In this document: positions 24,086 through 34,710 of the stretch, in pieces | How positions within the stretch are numbered: position 1 is the first letter of the stretch | Layout: each line of letters opens with the position of its first letter | NCBI RefSeq assembly: GCF_032854445.1 | Contig: NC_088302.1 | Span: 6,445,338-6,509,337, forward strand | Length of the DNA stretch: 64,000 nt | Origin: Liolophura sinensis | Lineage: Eukaryota > Mollusca > Polyplacophora > Chitonida > Chitonidae | Direction: 5' to 3' | Made by a program: the position numbers and the translations under genes | The notes under the pieces: model-generated | What the model saw: the letters and a program-made list of their open reading frames with translations, nothing else | What the model was told of the DNA's origin: nothing | The model's database searches: none

Positions 24086-25194
24086 GTATATTAGACACAA
24101 TTTATTTTCTCGATGCCGCTAATAATTCAATCCGTCTTTTTTTCTCTCTCTCGTTCTTCTTATGATCATGGCTTAGGTAAAAAAAATTGGTGTCAAGCAA
24201 CAACCTTTCGAATAATACATAAATTACAAATCTCACAGGTAATCACACCCGTGTGACACTGGATAAATATTTCCTGCCGAGAATCAGCCATGCACACACA
24301 TGTGATTCCGCCAAGGTTTCCGCCAGCATGTATAAGCAAACATACTTGACCGCCACTTATATTAAACGCGAACAAGTATTTCGCGATGAACTTTGAAAAA
24401 TGGAATTAATCAAATGTGCGTAGCTGAAGAAACAGGTGCTATAACCATGTGGAAAGAGAGGATATCTCATTGTAGTTGTGTCTCAATGAGACTAATGATT
24501 TTTCTAGCCTGAGCATAAAAGGTATTGGATGAATGCTGGGGCTTTTACGTAGCACTTAACACGTGTTTAGTCATGGCGACGAGGATTCATTAGGCGGACT
24601 TCCAGGCGGACGCAATCAGCGTATTGATTATTACATAATCTTTAAATCATAATTATTTCCAAATCATTCGCTTGCTTTCTGTATTATTTTAATGCCTCTT
24701 ATTTCGGACTGATATATACCTGATACCCTCTCGAGAGGGCTTTTTTTTTATCTTTGCCGAGACTTCAACTTTAACTTAAACAGAAATTCATTATATGCTG
24801 TATAAAAACATTTTATCAGATCTACAAGTTTAAATTCATGAATATGCTAGAACTCTTGATTTGTGTGTTAACAAGGTTGTTTATTGTTGTTACCGAGTTC
24901 CTTAAAAGAATTATCTTTCAGGATAAGAATTTATGTCCATCACTTAAACATTATTAAAATTCATTATGTACATGTAAGCAATACTTCTTTTGTGAAGTAT
25001 TATTGCAAATATCATTGCCAACTTTGCACTGCAAATACCCAAAATCTTGAGCAGCTAGCGAGAATTTCGACAGTGGGACCTGGCGATCAAGACAGTACTA
25101 CTTCTCGGTAGTTGTCTACAGAATACTAATGGTGTTGAAAATTTAAGCAAACTCATACTGTCGAAATTAGATTGTCGCATCTCACTGGTCATAC
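24086..25194. other. Intergenic DNA with an old SINE-A relic
   Basis: 24531-24600 on the minus strand is a strongly diverged family-A tail ('gctggggcttttacg', 'tagtcatggcgacgagga'). Otherwise no gene recognised. Confidence 0.45.
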
Positions 25195-25524
25195 CATGCT
25201 TGACAGCGCAGCAGGTTGACAAAACTACGGACTGAACAAGTCTGGCAGCTACACAGTATTTAAGGGCAGATAACTCTGCGGTGTTTAGTGGAATCACCGC
25301 AGTAAAGCCTTCGCGGAGTTTAATCACTGAAGATAGAATATTTCTTTTATGACACAACATCATAAAATGCGTCAGGGCTACTGCCAACTCAAATATGACA
25401 AAGGAGTTCGCGATCTCGCCGAAATCTATTATGCCTAGGGTGTACTGCATCGCTGATCCAGCGGCTGTAACATTGCTGTCCACAAGCAGAACATTGCCTG
25501 GATTACAATCTCCGTGGATCAATC
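25195..25524 (-). CDS. HYKK-like exon 5, catalytic loop
   Basis: After acceptor 'gttgttttcag' it encodes 'GLIHGDCNPGNVLL' (Brenner-type HGD-xxxx-N catalytic loop) and 'YTLGIIDFGEIANSFVIFEL' (DFG-like metal site). Then follow helices with 'VIPLNTAELSALKYCVAARL' and 'VLSTCCAVKHG'. The frame stays open to a stop at 25055, but similarity fades after ~25195, where a GTATGA donor is possible. Confidence 0.65.
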
Positions 25525-26031
25525 CTGAAAACAACAATAAGAGAGTAAAGAAGTAGAACACACGCATGTAACAGTTAGTAATGTTTATCTGAGTTCTATT
25601 TGAAAGCACCTGCATTTTTATATTCTTAGGTATTTTTAATTGAATTGTTATCCGTGAATATATTTTTTTTAATTTTGACTCATGTCACATTTGTGTCACA
25701 TTTTGTTTAAACTTCGGAACAAAAACAACTTCGTCACAGTATCGGTCGTTCTTCAACCATAAAGTCAATTGCATTCAAGCCAAAAAAACTAAAAACAAGT
25801 GAATATCCATCCAGGATCAAGACCACAGTGTGTACATTCAGGTATGTTACATCAACGGGAGGAATGGTCAATAAGATAAGCAATTCTCATTCAAATTTTT
25901 AATATTGTCTCGAATTTTATCTATTTTTACGGGTGGGCTGTTTCCTTCATCCAGAACAGCATGTGTTTGTGCATGGTATCAGTGTATTAAACAGGCCTGC
26001 GTAAAGAAGAATTAACACAAGAGAATAAAAC

Positions 26032-26178
26032 CTTTTTGAAAGACGTCATATTTCGGAACAACGTTTGATCAAAATTGTCCAAGACCTCTAGGATCACGCC
26101 TAGAATATCTTCTTCCAAATGGCTCTTGATGCCGACAGAGCTCCTCTTAATCGCGGTACACTTTCCAGGTTCCACGTG
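26032..26178 (-). CDS. HYKK-like exon 4 (frame disruption)
   Basis: Acceptor 'gaccttacag', donor 'AAAAAG|GTTTTA'. 'TWNLESVPRLRGALSA' is in one frame and 'SHLEEDILGVILEVLDNFD' then 'FRNMTSFKK' in another. Both halves fit the helical region before the catalytic loop, so a frame change lies near 26125-26135. Confidence 0.5.
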
Positions 26179-27079
26179 CTGTAAGGTCGCGATTGCAGAC
26201 CGATGTGTTCATTACAGGGCTACAACATAAAGTCATCGTGTATAACAATATTTAGTACTTGCTTTAATTGAAGATTCAAGAAAAATATTGAGGGCGACCA
26301 GAAAAAGAGTGGTCCTCTTTTAAAAGTTATCTAAACATAGTCAAGGCTTCCAGATGACTAGACATATATCTGACCTTGAATGGACAATCGAATGTCCAAT
26401 TTTTTTCAGGCGTTACCTTTTGATCATCCACTCCCTCAAGTCACTATATTTAGAAATGTGGCCGGAAGATTCACTTTTCTTGTCAGATTTATCTCCCCCC
26501 CCGTAGTGCAACATGTGTAGATGAAAGGAGGTGTTCAGGTAACCCCAAAATGTCACACACAGCCTTATGTTATAATAATGCAGTGTAATGTGCAACCTGC
26601 TCTGTTTTCTACATGTACATGTGACTTCAGTTCTGCCGTACAAATCATTCGGAATTTCGAATATTTTATGAAAACAAGGTTTATAGAAAAGTACATTGTA
26701 CATCGTCTTAAACTGTTTGTCTAGTACTTGTGCGATACACGAACGAACGTTACTCCATGCGAATTTATGTGCTACCACATTTGCATGTTATCTCCTTGGG
26801 CGGCCAGTTTAGATTAATGGCAGATTCCCCCTTATCATTCTCTTAACTGACATTTTTCGAAAAACACAGGCCTATGACGTTGAGTAAGGTGTTAGATGTA
26901 ACTCATTGTTATATTTAGGTGAACCAACTAAAAAGTCTGAACTTCTTAGGGCAATACATTGTATGTCCCTGTCTACAGGGAAACTCGGTGTCAGTATAAT
27001 GTGACTGTGTGGGGTGTCATGTCTGGTGTCTTCGGCATGATACAACAGTGGAAGCAGGATATCGGGTGGCATGGACTCG

Positions 27080-27145
27080 ACCAGCTCGCACGCACGCACG
27101 CTCGCACGACCACGCACGCACGCACGCACGCACACACGCACCTCC
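27080..27145. repeat. (ACGC)n microsatellite
   Basis: Imperfect acgc/acgt repeat inside intron 3 of the HYKK-like gene; responsible for spurious His/Thr/Ala frames. Confidence 0.85.
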
Positions 27146-27254
27146 CCCCATATATGTATATATTAGGATCGAACCTTTTTCAAACCGTATTTTAAGTTAC
27201 CTGGTTCAACTATAATGGTTATAGAAGATTTACCCTTAATTATATTATCATTAC

Positions 27255-27380
27255 CTGCATATAAGTATTCACTGAAGCGATGAACGCACCAGTCTGATAA
27301 AGAAGGTCATCTGTAAGGTCTATCCAGCTGTGTCCAGTACCCGCCATGGACGTAGTTCATCAAACGGACAAGATAACAAA
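27255..27380 (-). CDS. HYKK-like exon 3 (one-base frame disruption)
   Basis: Acceptor 'gattttgcag', donor 'ATGCAG|GTAATG'. It begins in phase with 'CYLVRLMNYVHG' (hinge strand, VRL), then continues recognisably only one base off with 'DLLYQTGAFIASVNTYM'. A 1-base insertion or 2-base deletion near 27335 explains this. Confidence 0.55.
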
Positions 27381-27439
27381 CTGCAAAATCCACATATCTG
27401 GTAGGTGGTGGAATGACATAGCTGATTCTATAGGCAATG

Positions 27440-27652
27440 TGGTCGTGAGTGGTCGTGAGTTTTAATTCCACTTCACGCTGCCCCCCTCTCCTTTAGTACA
27501 TATACGTGAGAAGGCCTGTCAGCAACATGTGAATGGTCATGGGTTCCTCAGGGCTGTGCACGGTTTGTTCCCACCACAATGCTGGCCGTCGTCGTATAAG
27601 TGAAATTTTCTTGCGTAAGGCGAAAAACACTAATCAAACAAATAAATATATG
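27440..27652 (+). repeat. SINE family B in HYKK-like intron 2
   Basis: Contains 'gtggtcgtgagtttta', 'gaaggcctgtcagcaac' and core 'aatgctggccgtcgtcgtat', with an 'aaacaaataaat' tail; the same orientation as the copies at 31.2 and 58.5 kb. Confidence 0.75.
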
Positions 27653-28582
27653 TAAGCAGCAATACGCTAGACAGCTTTTCAGACTTTGACTACCGGCCTC
27701 TGATAGAGACATCTGTCACGGGAGTTGGATTTTCACATATTACCAAGAGGTTGTGAACACTTCTGTTACAGCAAAACGTACATTTTTGATTTCATTCTTA
27801 CTGTGTCCAGGGACAGTAACATGTAAGATTTTGATGTTCACGTGGTAACATGGCGTGCTTTTATCTATAACAGGAGAAAGTGTTCACCAAAATATGACAT
27901 GGCTCGAGGTAAAGTAAAAAATTCAGGGCCCCAGATGTTTAATTCCGTGGGCGGATTACAAGCTGATCAATGTACAAAATGAAAATCAGATCGGCAGGAA
28001 TCGACAGACAGGAAAGCCAGGGCTGGGTTTGATCTCAGGCCCTCAAAATATCGTAGTATTGTTAAGCTAAATTTTGCATAGCTGATCAATAAATCTTCGG
28101 ATATTCTGAGCATGGTAATGTGCATCCCTTCGTAAACTTGCTCCGCTGATCTGAGTGTTAAATACAGTTTTGATCATTTAAAATGTTCTTTTGTGGTGCT
28201 TTTTATAAAATCCATTTATATTTACAAAGACTGGAGAATAGAGTATATTACAGACTCATATGTGAAATAGAATGAGAGTAATATGTTGGACAGCCTGACA
28301 TACATGTTATGCATTAGACATCACTAACTGGTTTCTGGCAGCTATAGTGTCACGAAGCTCTTATACACACTATTCTTGCACACAGATACGATAGGGGAAG
28401 TAATAGCATTTTGCAAATATGGATATAACACAAAACATTAATACAAAGAACGAAGAAGAGGAGTGAAATTAAACTAAGATAATTAGTACGCCTTTGCGTA
28501 ACTTACTCCGTATTTTAAAGAAATGTCTTTCCATAAACAAAGGTAATGTAAAATGCATGCGTTATGTCAATCACATATTTAC

Positions 28583-28717
28583 CTTTTTCGCCTTTAGGTG
28601 TAAAGCGTTCATCGTTGAGCCGATAAAAGGTGTTATGCAGTCCGGACGTTGTGTAGATAGGCCAGCAGCATATGAAGCCTTTTCCCTTCAGATGGAGCAT
28701 TACCGTATTTTGTGCAT
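28583..28717 (-). CDS. HYKK-like exon 2
   Basis: Acceptor 'tttattcag', donor 'AAAAAG|GTAAAT'. Encodes 'DAQNTVMLHLKGKGFICCWP', the helix after the Lys strand, and a loop ending 'GEK'. The phase joins perfectly to exon 1 (g+at gives Asp) and exon 3. Confidence 0.65.
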
Positions 28718-30025
28718 CTGAATAAAATACGAGCAAAATGTATGCAGTGGTTTCTTTTCGATTTTACGATATTTGTGCTACGACACTACAACATATGGAC
28801 CTTTGCCACCTTGTCTGTTGAAGAAGTAAATATTTATACAGTATAATCTTCAAACGAAGGGAATCAATGCAATAAAGCACGAGATATGGTTTATTTGTCA
28901 TGACATTGACCCTGAACTGCTTGAAGAGGGTATCCGAGTGAATAAATAGGATAGATTTAGATACAACAGATTTATCGTGCTCTTGTGAAATGGTTCATGA
29001 CGCTTGTTTTGGCATTGGCACAGTTCAGCGTTTGTTGAATATAAATTTCCTTCAATACTGGTTTAACTTGTCATCAAAAACATGTCGCCATCAACCCCTG
29101 TTTTGCCCCCAGCCACTATTTCATGGTAGTTTCATAGGTGCATCTCGAGTGACTATTGAATGTAAAGGCCGTATTGTACTTTATGTGGGTTAAGTTAAAC
29201 GAGTAAGAAAGAATGTCTGACTCGATGTAACCTCTCCTCACAGTTTGGTTAACAAAGTGTATCTTTCAGCTCACCCTGGAGCCAGCGTTACAATGGCATA
29301 AAACTGAACAAGGAGACAATCCAAGTCTATCGACCAGCCTGATCATGGCGAAATAGATTCTCCAGCGGCTCACACAGTTCCAGGCCTACATTATTACTGA
29401 TGTGTGTGTGTTTATGTGTGGTGAGTAACATCAACATTCAGTACAATTTGTAAGGGGTTAAATACCTTTATAAAAATGGGAGATTTTATCAAAACTGGTA
29501 GAAAATATTATTTAGAACCAGGTCTGTATAATGTAAGTAAGACTGTGTTCAAGGATCAATTGAATCCCAGCATCAAAATTATTAAGTTTATAAATCGTTC
29601 AACCTAATGGTATTAAAGACTTAGCAAAAATATATGCCAGAAGGTCCAGTCCTAATGTACATAGAAGATTGTACATCATAAACTGCTTTTACAATTATAA
29701 TATGTAAAACTGACGCACAGTCGGACGAAGGATATGTTACAACATTACCTCACACCTAGGCACAAATGTCATTATTTAGAATTTCCGAGCCTATCTTGTC
29801 AAAACAGAAATGTACAACTGAACAGTGAGCTTTTAGCTGGCGTGTATTAACTCTGTGATAAACTTATTTGTGGTACATTCTACCAGGTTTATGTGTCTAA
29901 ACACATGAACTAAAAGCTAAACTCAGTATTTGATTTGATCCCAAGGAGACAAAAACTTCATATATGTCAGTGGTTTAACTGGTAGTAGTTTTCAAAATGT
30001 GAAACACAAGCAATTTATATCATAC

Positions 30026-30359
30026 CTATAAAATCCACCTCTTTGGATTCCTTTGCATTCAAAATTTTCAACACGTACACAGCTTGGTGTAAATCATCGT
30101 TTTCACTGTGTGTTGACTGGTCCTTCAACGTTTGTATCTGAAAGTTTTTGTCTACCCATCCCGGAAGTACTTTGACTGTAAATGATACCACATCGTAATT
30201 CTCACGGACTATCCTTTGTACCTCAGCTGTAGTCAAGTCTTTCACAGCTTGCACAATTTCTTTATCCATGTCCATCTCAGATATGTGTGCAGGAAAGGGT
30301 ACCGCAGATTTGAAGGACACCCGGTTTGTAGAGTCAATGCCACCTAGCGGAGACCACAT
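30026..30359 (-). CDS. HYKK-like exon 1
   Basis: Opens at ATG 30359 (internal Met codons at 30275 and 30269 are alternatives). It encodes 'LTTAEVQRIVRENYDVVSF', 'VLPGWVDKNFQI' and 'YVLKILNAKESKEVDF'. These match the helix, the P-x-x-D-x-NF nucleotide-binding turn and the LKI strand carrying the ATP/GTP-lobe Lys of aminoglycoside-phosphotransferase-like kinases. Ends in phase 1 at ATAG|GTATGA. Confidence 0.65.
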
Positions 30360-32002
30360 AAAATGAGTTTTGCACCACAGCGACGAGCTACTATCAATTA
30401 CTCTATCAGTCGTATCGACAAAGAATGCAACGCGGACCCTTTCCTCCTGTTGTATTCAAACAATCCCTGGAAGGCAGACCAGAATTACGGAGCCGTCAAA
30501 AGTGTCAGGGTTAGAAAAAATTGTAAACAAAAAAAACAACTTTTTTCATTATGCCTTATAACAACTTTTTTCATTATGCCTTATTAACGACCTAAAGATC
30601 TGGTTTACCACGACATAAGTATGTATTTCTACTGTTCAATCTCTTGAGTACAACTTATGTAAAAACATAACTGAAATTTTGATGTGTAATTTTTTTTCTA
30701 TTTACCGTGCAATTTTTACTTATCATACAAATTTACTACTCCGAAAAGAACACAGCAACATGCAGTAACCATAAATATGCGCAGTTACATTATGTTTACT
30801 TAAAATTTGAACGACATAGCACGTGTTTGTCGTGTAACCCGAAACCCCTGAACTTTGTTACGTACCAAGTTAAATCTCAAGTTGCTTAAGTCTGTTCTAC
30901 CACCACAAATGAAGAAACAGTGGAACAATCGGCATATTTCATGCTGGGCCGGTCTCGTCACTCCTCCGCAGAGTTTATGGTGAGTAAAGCTGATCAGTTG
31001 ATTCCAGAAATTCCAATGCTGCGTATAAATGAAATAGTCTGTTGCGTGACGCACATGTAGGCCTAGGAATTTTAAAAGTTTTCCTAATAACAAAATTGAT
31101 ATCTAGACACCATGCGAAGCAGCACCTTTCCAAGACTGAACGAAACCACGATATATCACATATTCATAAATCATAAATCCTACCTGGTTTCTTCCTCATA
31201 ATGCTGGCCGTCGTCGTATAAGTGAAATATTGTTGAACATGTCATAAAACACCAAATAAATAAATAAATAAATAAATAAATGTAACTCCTAAGCATGTTC
31301 AAATACACTTTTTGCACTAATAAAAATCAAGACGGAGTATTTGATAATGGAAAAGTACACTGTTATTTGAAATGCCCCATATGGACCGCAAACTGACGGC
31401 GAGATAGAAATAAAAACATATAAAGCGAAGACCACATTCAATGAATTAAAGACTGCAACTGATCAACATTGAACTGATGTGAAGTATTGACATATGTTAA
31501 AAAAAAAAACACAACACAATCTGGCCACCTGCCTTAGAGGGACTTCGCGTACCCTACAAAGTCAAAGTGCGTGTTGTATGTTAGACTAGCGACATACGTT
31601 AAAAATCATTCGGGCTGTCAGTGTCTTGAGTTATTCAGATCAGGCTTTACGAACCAGACTGCTCCGGGTGAACTTTGGGGGTAATTCAGAAGTAGTCTGT
31701 AGTGTGTAATAATTTACATCTAGACCTGAATAGTTTCCCTTAACAATAAACTAGGCTATGAATTGTACGGATGAAGGAATAAACTGTATTCCGCATGTTG
31801 ATGACGTGAACAAGCGTTACACATGATTTGTTTAGCTCTACCAACACTTAGTGAGGTACTAGTCAGGGATACTAGTCAAGGATACAATAAACCATAACAG
31901 AAAAATTACACAAGACTTCTGACTGCGTACCGCAACATATTATGTCAAGCACATCCCATGAAAACATACCTTTAGAACGATGAGTTCCATTTTAATAAAC
32001 TG
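30360..32002. other. Intergenic DNA upstream of the HYKK-like gene
   Basis: No plus-strand gene recognised. A 27-bp unit ('aacttttttcattatgcctt') is directly duplicated at 30536-30590. SINE-B copy at 31196-31282. Confidence 0.45.
31196..31282 (+). repeat. SINE family B 3' end
   Basis: 'ataatgctggccgtcgtcgt', 'ataagtgaaatattg', then an (aaat)n tail of about six units. Confidence 0.8.
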
Positions 32003-32202
32003 NNNNNNNNNNNNNNNNNNNNNNNNNNNNNNNNNNNNNNNNNNNNNNNNNNNNNNNNNNNNNNNNNNNNNNNNNNNNNNNNNNNNNNNNNNNNNNNNNN
32101 NNNNNNNNNNNNNNNNNNNNNNNNNNNNNNNNNNNNNNNNNNNNNNNNNNNNNNNNNNNNNNNNNNNNNNNNNNNNNNNNNNNNNNNNNNNNNNNNNNNN
32201 NN
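32003..32202. other. Assembly gap, 200 N
   Basis: Exactly 200 consecutive N; the true size is unknown and the flanks need not be adjacent. Confidence 1.
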
Positions 32203-33238
32203 TAGGTTAACCCATTTTTAGAATAAACTTAAGGCACCGTGTTTTGTTTTACCACAAGCACATGCCATGTAACATAACAGGCATACTGCTGTCAGCCACT
32301 GATATTGGTATTTCTTAATTTATTCATTGAATTTCCTTGACACCATTCAACAGAATTTTTGCTCATGTCTTAGTGGTCAGTTGTATTGGTGGATGGAGCA
32401 GGAGTGCCTGGGGTAAACCACCGACCTTTGGGAAGAACTGACGAACATTCTCTCATGCACACTATACCGGTATTACATTCCGAAGTAGTGCTCACATTCC
32501 GAACGTGAGACTGCTCGAATGCCACACGGGCGTCGTCGACAGCTCATTGTCATCATGGCTAGACCAGTGCCCGTGTTATCTCTTTACACCAAGTCTCATT
32601 ATTGTCAGCTTTTTGCCATATGTTATTGGAGGTCTGTTCATAACTAATGAAGTATTTGTTTAATTCCAGTAATGAATATTGAATTATCCAGGTTCCCCTT
32701 GCTTCACTGATCTGAGCGCTTTGATGGCAATAAACATTCGACACCGCTCCCAATGTGTTTAGGCGGTCTAACATGAAGTTGCAATGGACATCACTATTAC
32801 CCTAGCTTAACTGAAATACGCGTACTCCTTAGTAAGGTATCAATAAATAACCATTTAATCATAACACATTAAGCTAAATCATCCGCTAAGCAATTATTTC
32901 ATAAATACCTTGTGGCTTATTGGGTTAATTTTAATTTCTGTTAAAGTAAAAAAAAAACAACTATTTTTTCCGACCATGTGCATGTGTGAGTCCATTTAAG
33001 TGACAAAATACAGCAGCTCGAGTGGTGTCACAAATTAAAACATTGAATGTATGAAATTGTTACGCAAATAATATGAGTCTTAGAATATCGTATTTTTAAA
33101 AAAAATACATCAAAAAACCTGTATTGTATGTCTTTTTTATTCATTTATATATATAATTGTTTTTATATTCTGGATAAGCTAAATGTATACGACAAGATAT
33201 TAACGGTATTTGCATTATACTGCCGAATGTTTGCTTCA
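32203..33238. other. Intergenic DNA, nothing recognised
   Basis: AT-rich; no domain or RNA gene seen. Confidence 0.45.
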
Positions 33239-33483
33239 GCATGAAGGGTATAGTGCAACGACTGGTTGACCCGTATCAGTATAATGGCTCGGGCGGGGCG
33301 GCTTGCTTGCCTTCGGTAAGTCGTCTCAGTGAGGCAGCACTAAATAAAAGAGCGGTGGAAATCCGTCCTGCAACAAGGAGGCACATTACACGTACATGCA
33401 CCCTAATGATTCCTTCGTCGTCATATGACTGAAAAATTGTTGAGAACGACGTTAAACCCCAAGCACTCACTCACTCACTCACT
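33239..33483 (+). repeat. tRNA-derived SINE, family A, 5'-truncated
   Basis: Begins within the body ('agcatgaagggtatagtgc') and ends in a four-unit CACT tail; the tRNA-like head is missing, as expected from incomplete reverse transcription. Confidence 0.85.
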
Positions 33484-34444
33484 CCGAATGTTTGGTAACC
33501 TATATAGCAAAATATATTGCAATTGTTTTTGAAAAGAGGATCTTTATGAACCTTTTTCTTTTCCCGTGGTAAAAGTCTGAAACGTTTGTATGTTACCGAA
33601 GGTGAGAAACATGACTGTCTCGTTGATGCTTTTTTTTCATTCCAGTTTGCATTTTTTCTACAATGTAACAAAGGATTCAGAAAATCGAGGGTATCAAAAC
33701 AGTCTCAACGAAAACAATTCTTTTCTTTGGACTTGTTTTCATAGCACTCAACCTGATTGAATTAAAGCATAGTACATGGCGTCACCGTCAGGTTCGACAT
33801 TTGCTCCTTTTCGACAATATATTTCTCTCATTGTATAAGTTTCAAATTACATTTGAGTTTTAGGCGATTTCATCCTTGGTTCTCGGCCTACCAGGAAGGT
33901 CACCATATCGGCAAAGAAATAACTGAGAAACGACGTAGTGCCGTATTACAAATTAAGTGCTATTATGTTCTAACACAACGTTCATGAGAAAATATCGATT
34001 TACATGTATCTAATAAGTAGCTGACCTGTTTTGTCGAACTCATCGGTATTTCAGTTAAGCGCCTATACCAGGAAAGTTTCCAATAATAATAAACATGGAA
34101 ATGAGAAGCAAGGTCTTCTTTTATTTTAGAAGATATGTTCTGTTATTACGCACTTGCATACAGGCCTGTTAAAAATGGCAATTGCTGATACATGATATAT
34201 CAGCAATATATATATAAAAAAAACAGGAAACTTAACGTCTTTTCTTCAAGACATCTTTTATACAACCCATAAATGCATCACTTACACACGTCAATGTACA
34301 GCCTAGGCACTGTACATATACTGACCATATATAATTTCTAAAATTCACATAATCGTACCCTCACATGGTGAGGGGCAGCGCATAATATAACGTCTATTTA
34401 CTTATATAATATAATTAAGACGTATAACGCAGACAGAAAAATAA
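33484..34444. other. Intergenic DNA, nothing recognised
   Basis: AT-rich, no gene. Confidence 0.45.
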
Positions 34445-34710
34445 GAGCTGCGAAGATAGTGTGATAGTTGACAAATGGTCACTCTTAACGAGTGAAATGC
34501 GGTCTCTTGTCAGTTTACCTCAGTCAGGGTTTTGTTCAAAATGTTCATGTAAATGCAGAAAATGTAGTATTTTTATATGCCCACTAGCACCATGGCGTGA
34601 GCAGAATTAGTTAAACAATGCAGTGATGTTAATTGCAATTTATTAGACGTCACTGGTCTAGAATTACTCAAAATGCTGTGTTGTCATCACATTTAACGTA
34701 CAATCACAAT
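34445..34710 (-). repeat. Dispersed repeat E, copy 2
   Basis: Reverse-orientation partner of 23095-23360; see there for shared blocks. Confidence 0.6.

Larger units (their letters stand above)
25195..30359 (-). pseudogene. Hydroxylysine-kinase-like gene (APH fold), five exons, frame disrupted
   Basis: Five minus-strand exons in order (30359-30026, 28717-28583, 27380-27255, 26178-26032, 25524-25195) together cover the N-lobe to catalytic loop of a HYKK/AGPHD1-type small-molecule kinase. That family phosphorylates 5-hydroxylysine with GTP in lysine breakdown. Exons 1-2-3 join in matching phase (1/1) with GT/AG borders. Exon 3 then needs a one-base skip near 'catggcggg', exon 4 changes frame near 'tcggcatcaag', and the exon 4/5 phases disagree. 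This is either a recent pseudogene or the result of assembly indels. A SINE-B copy lies in intron 2. The name rests on motif order read by eye. Confidence 0.65.

Noticed and set aside
26872-27215. Cys/Arg- and His/Thr-rich frames
   Set aside because: Generated by the (ACGC)n microsatellite in an intron.
33239-33483. Repeated ~65-codon frame ('YNGSGGAA') found in several places
   Set aside because: It is the body of SINE family A read as protein, present in all copies with stops; not a gene family.
27080-33490. CRISPR-like array from short regular repeats
   Set aside because: Repeats are microsatellites and SINE tails without unique spacers; the genome is eukaryotic.
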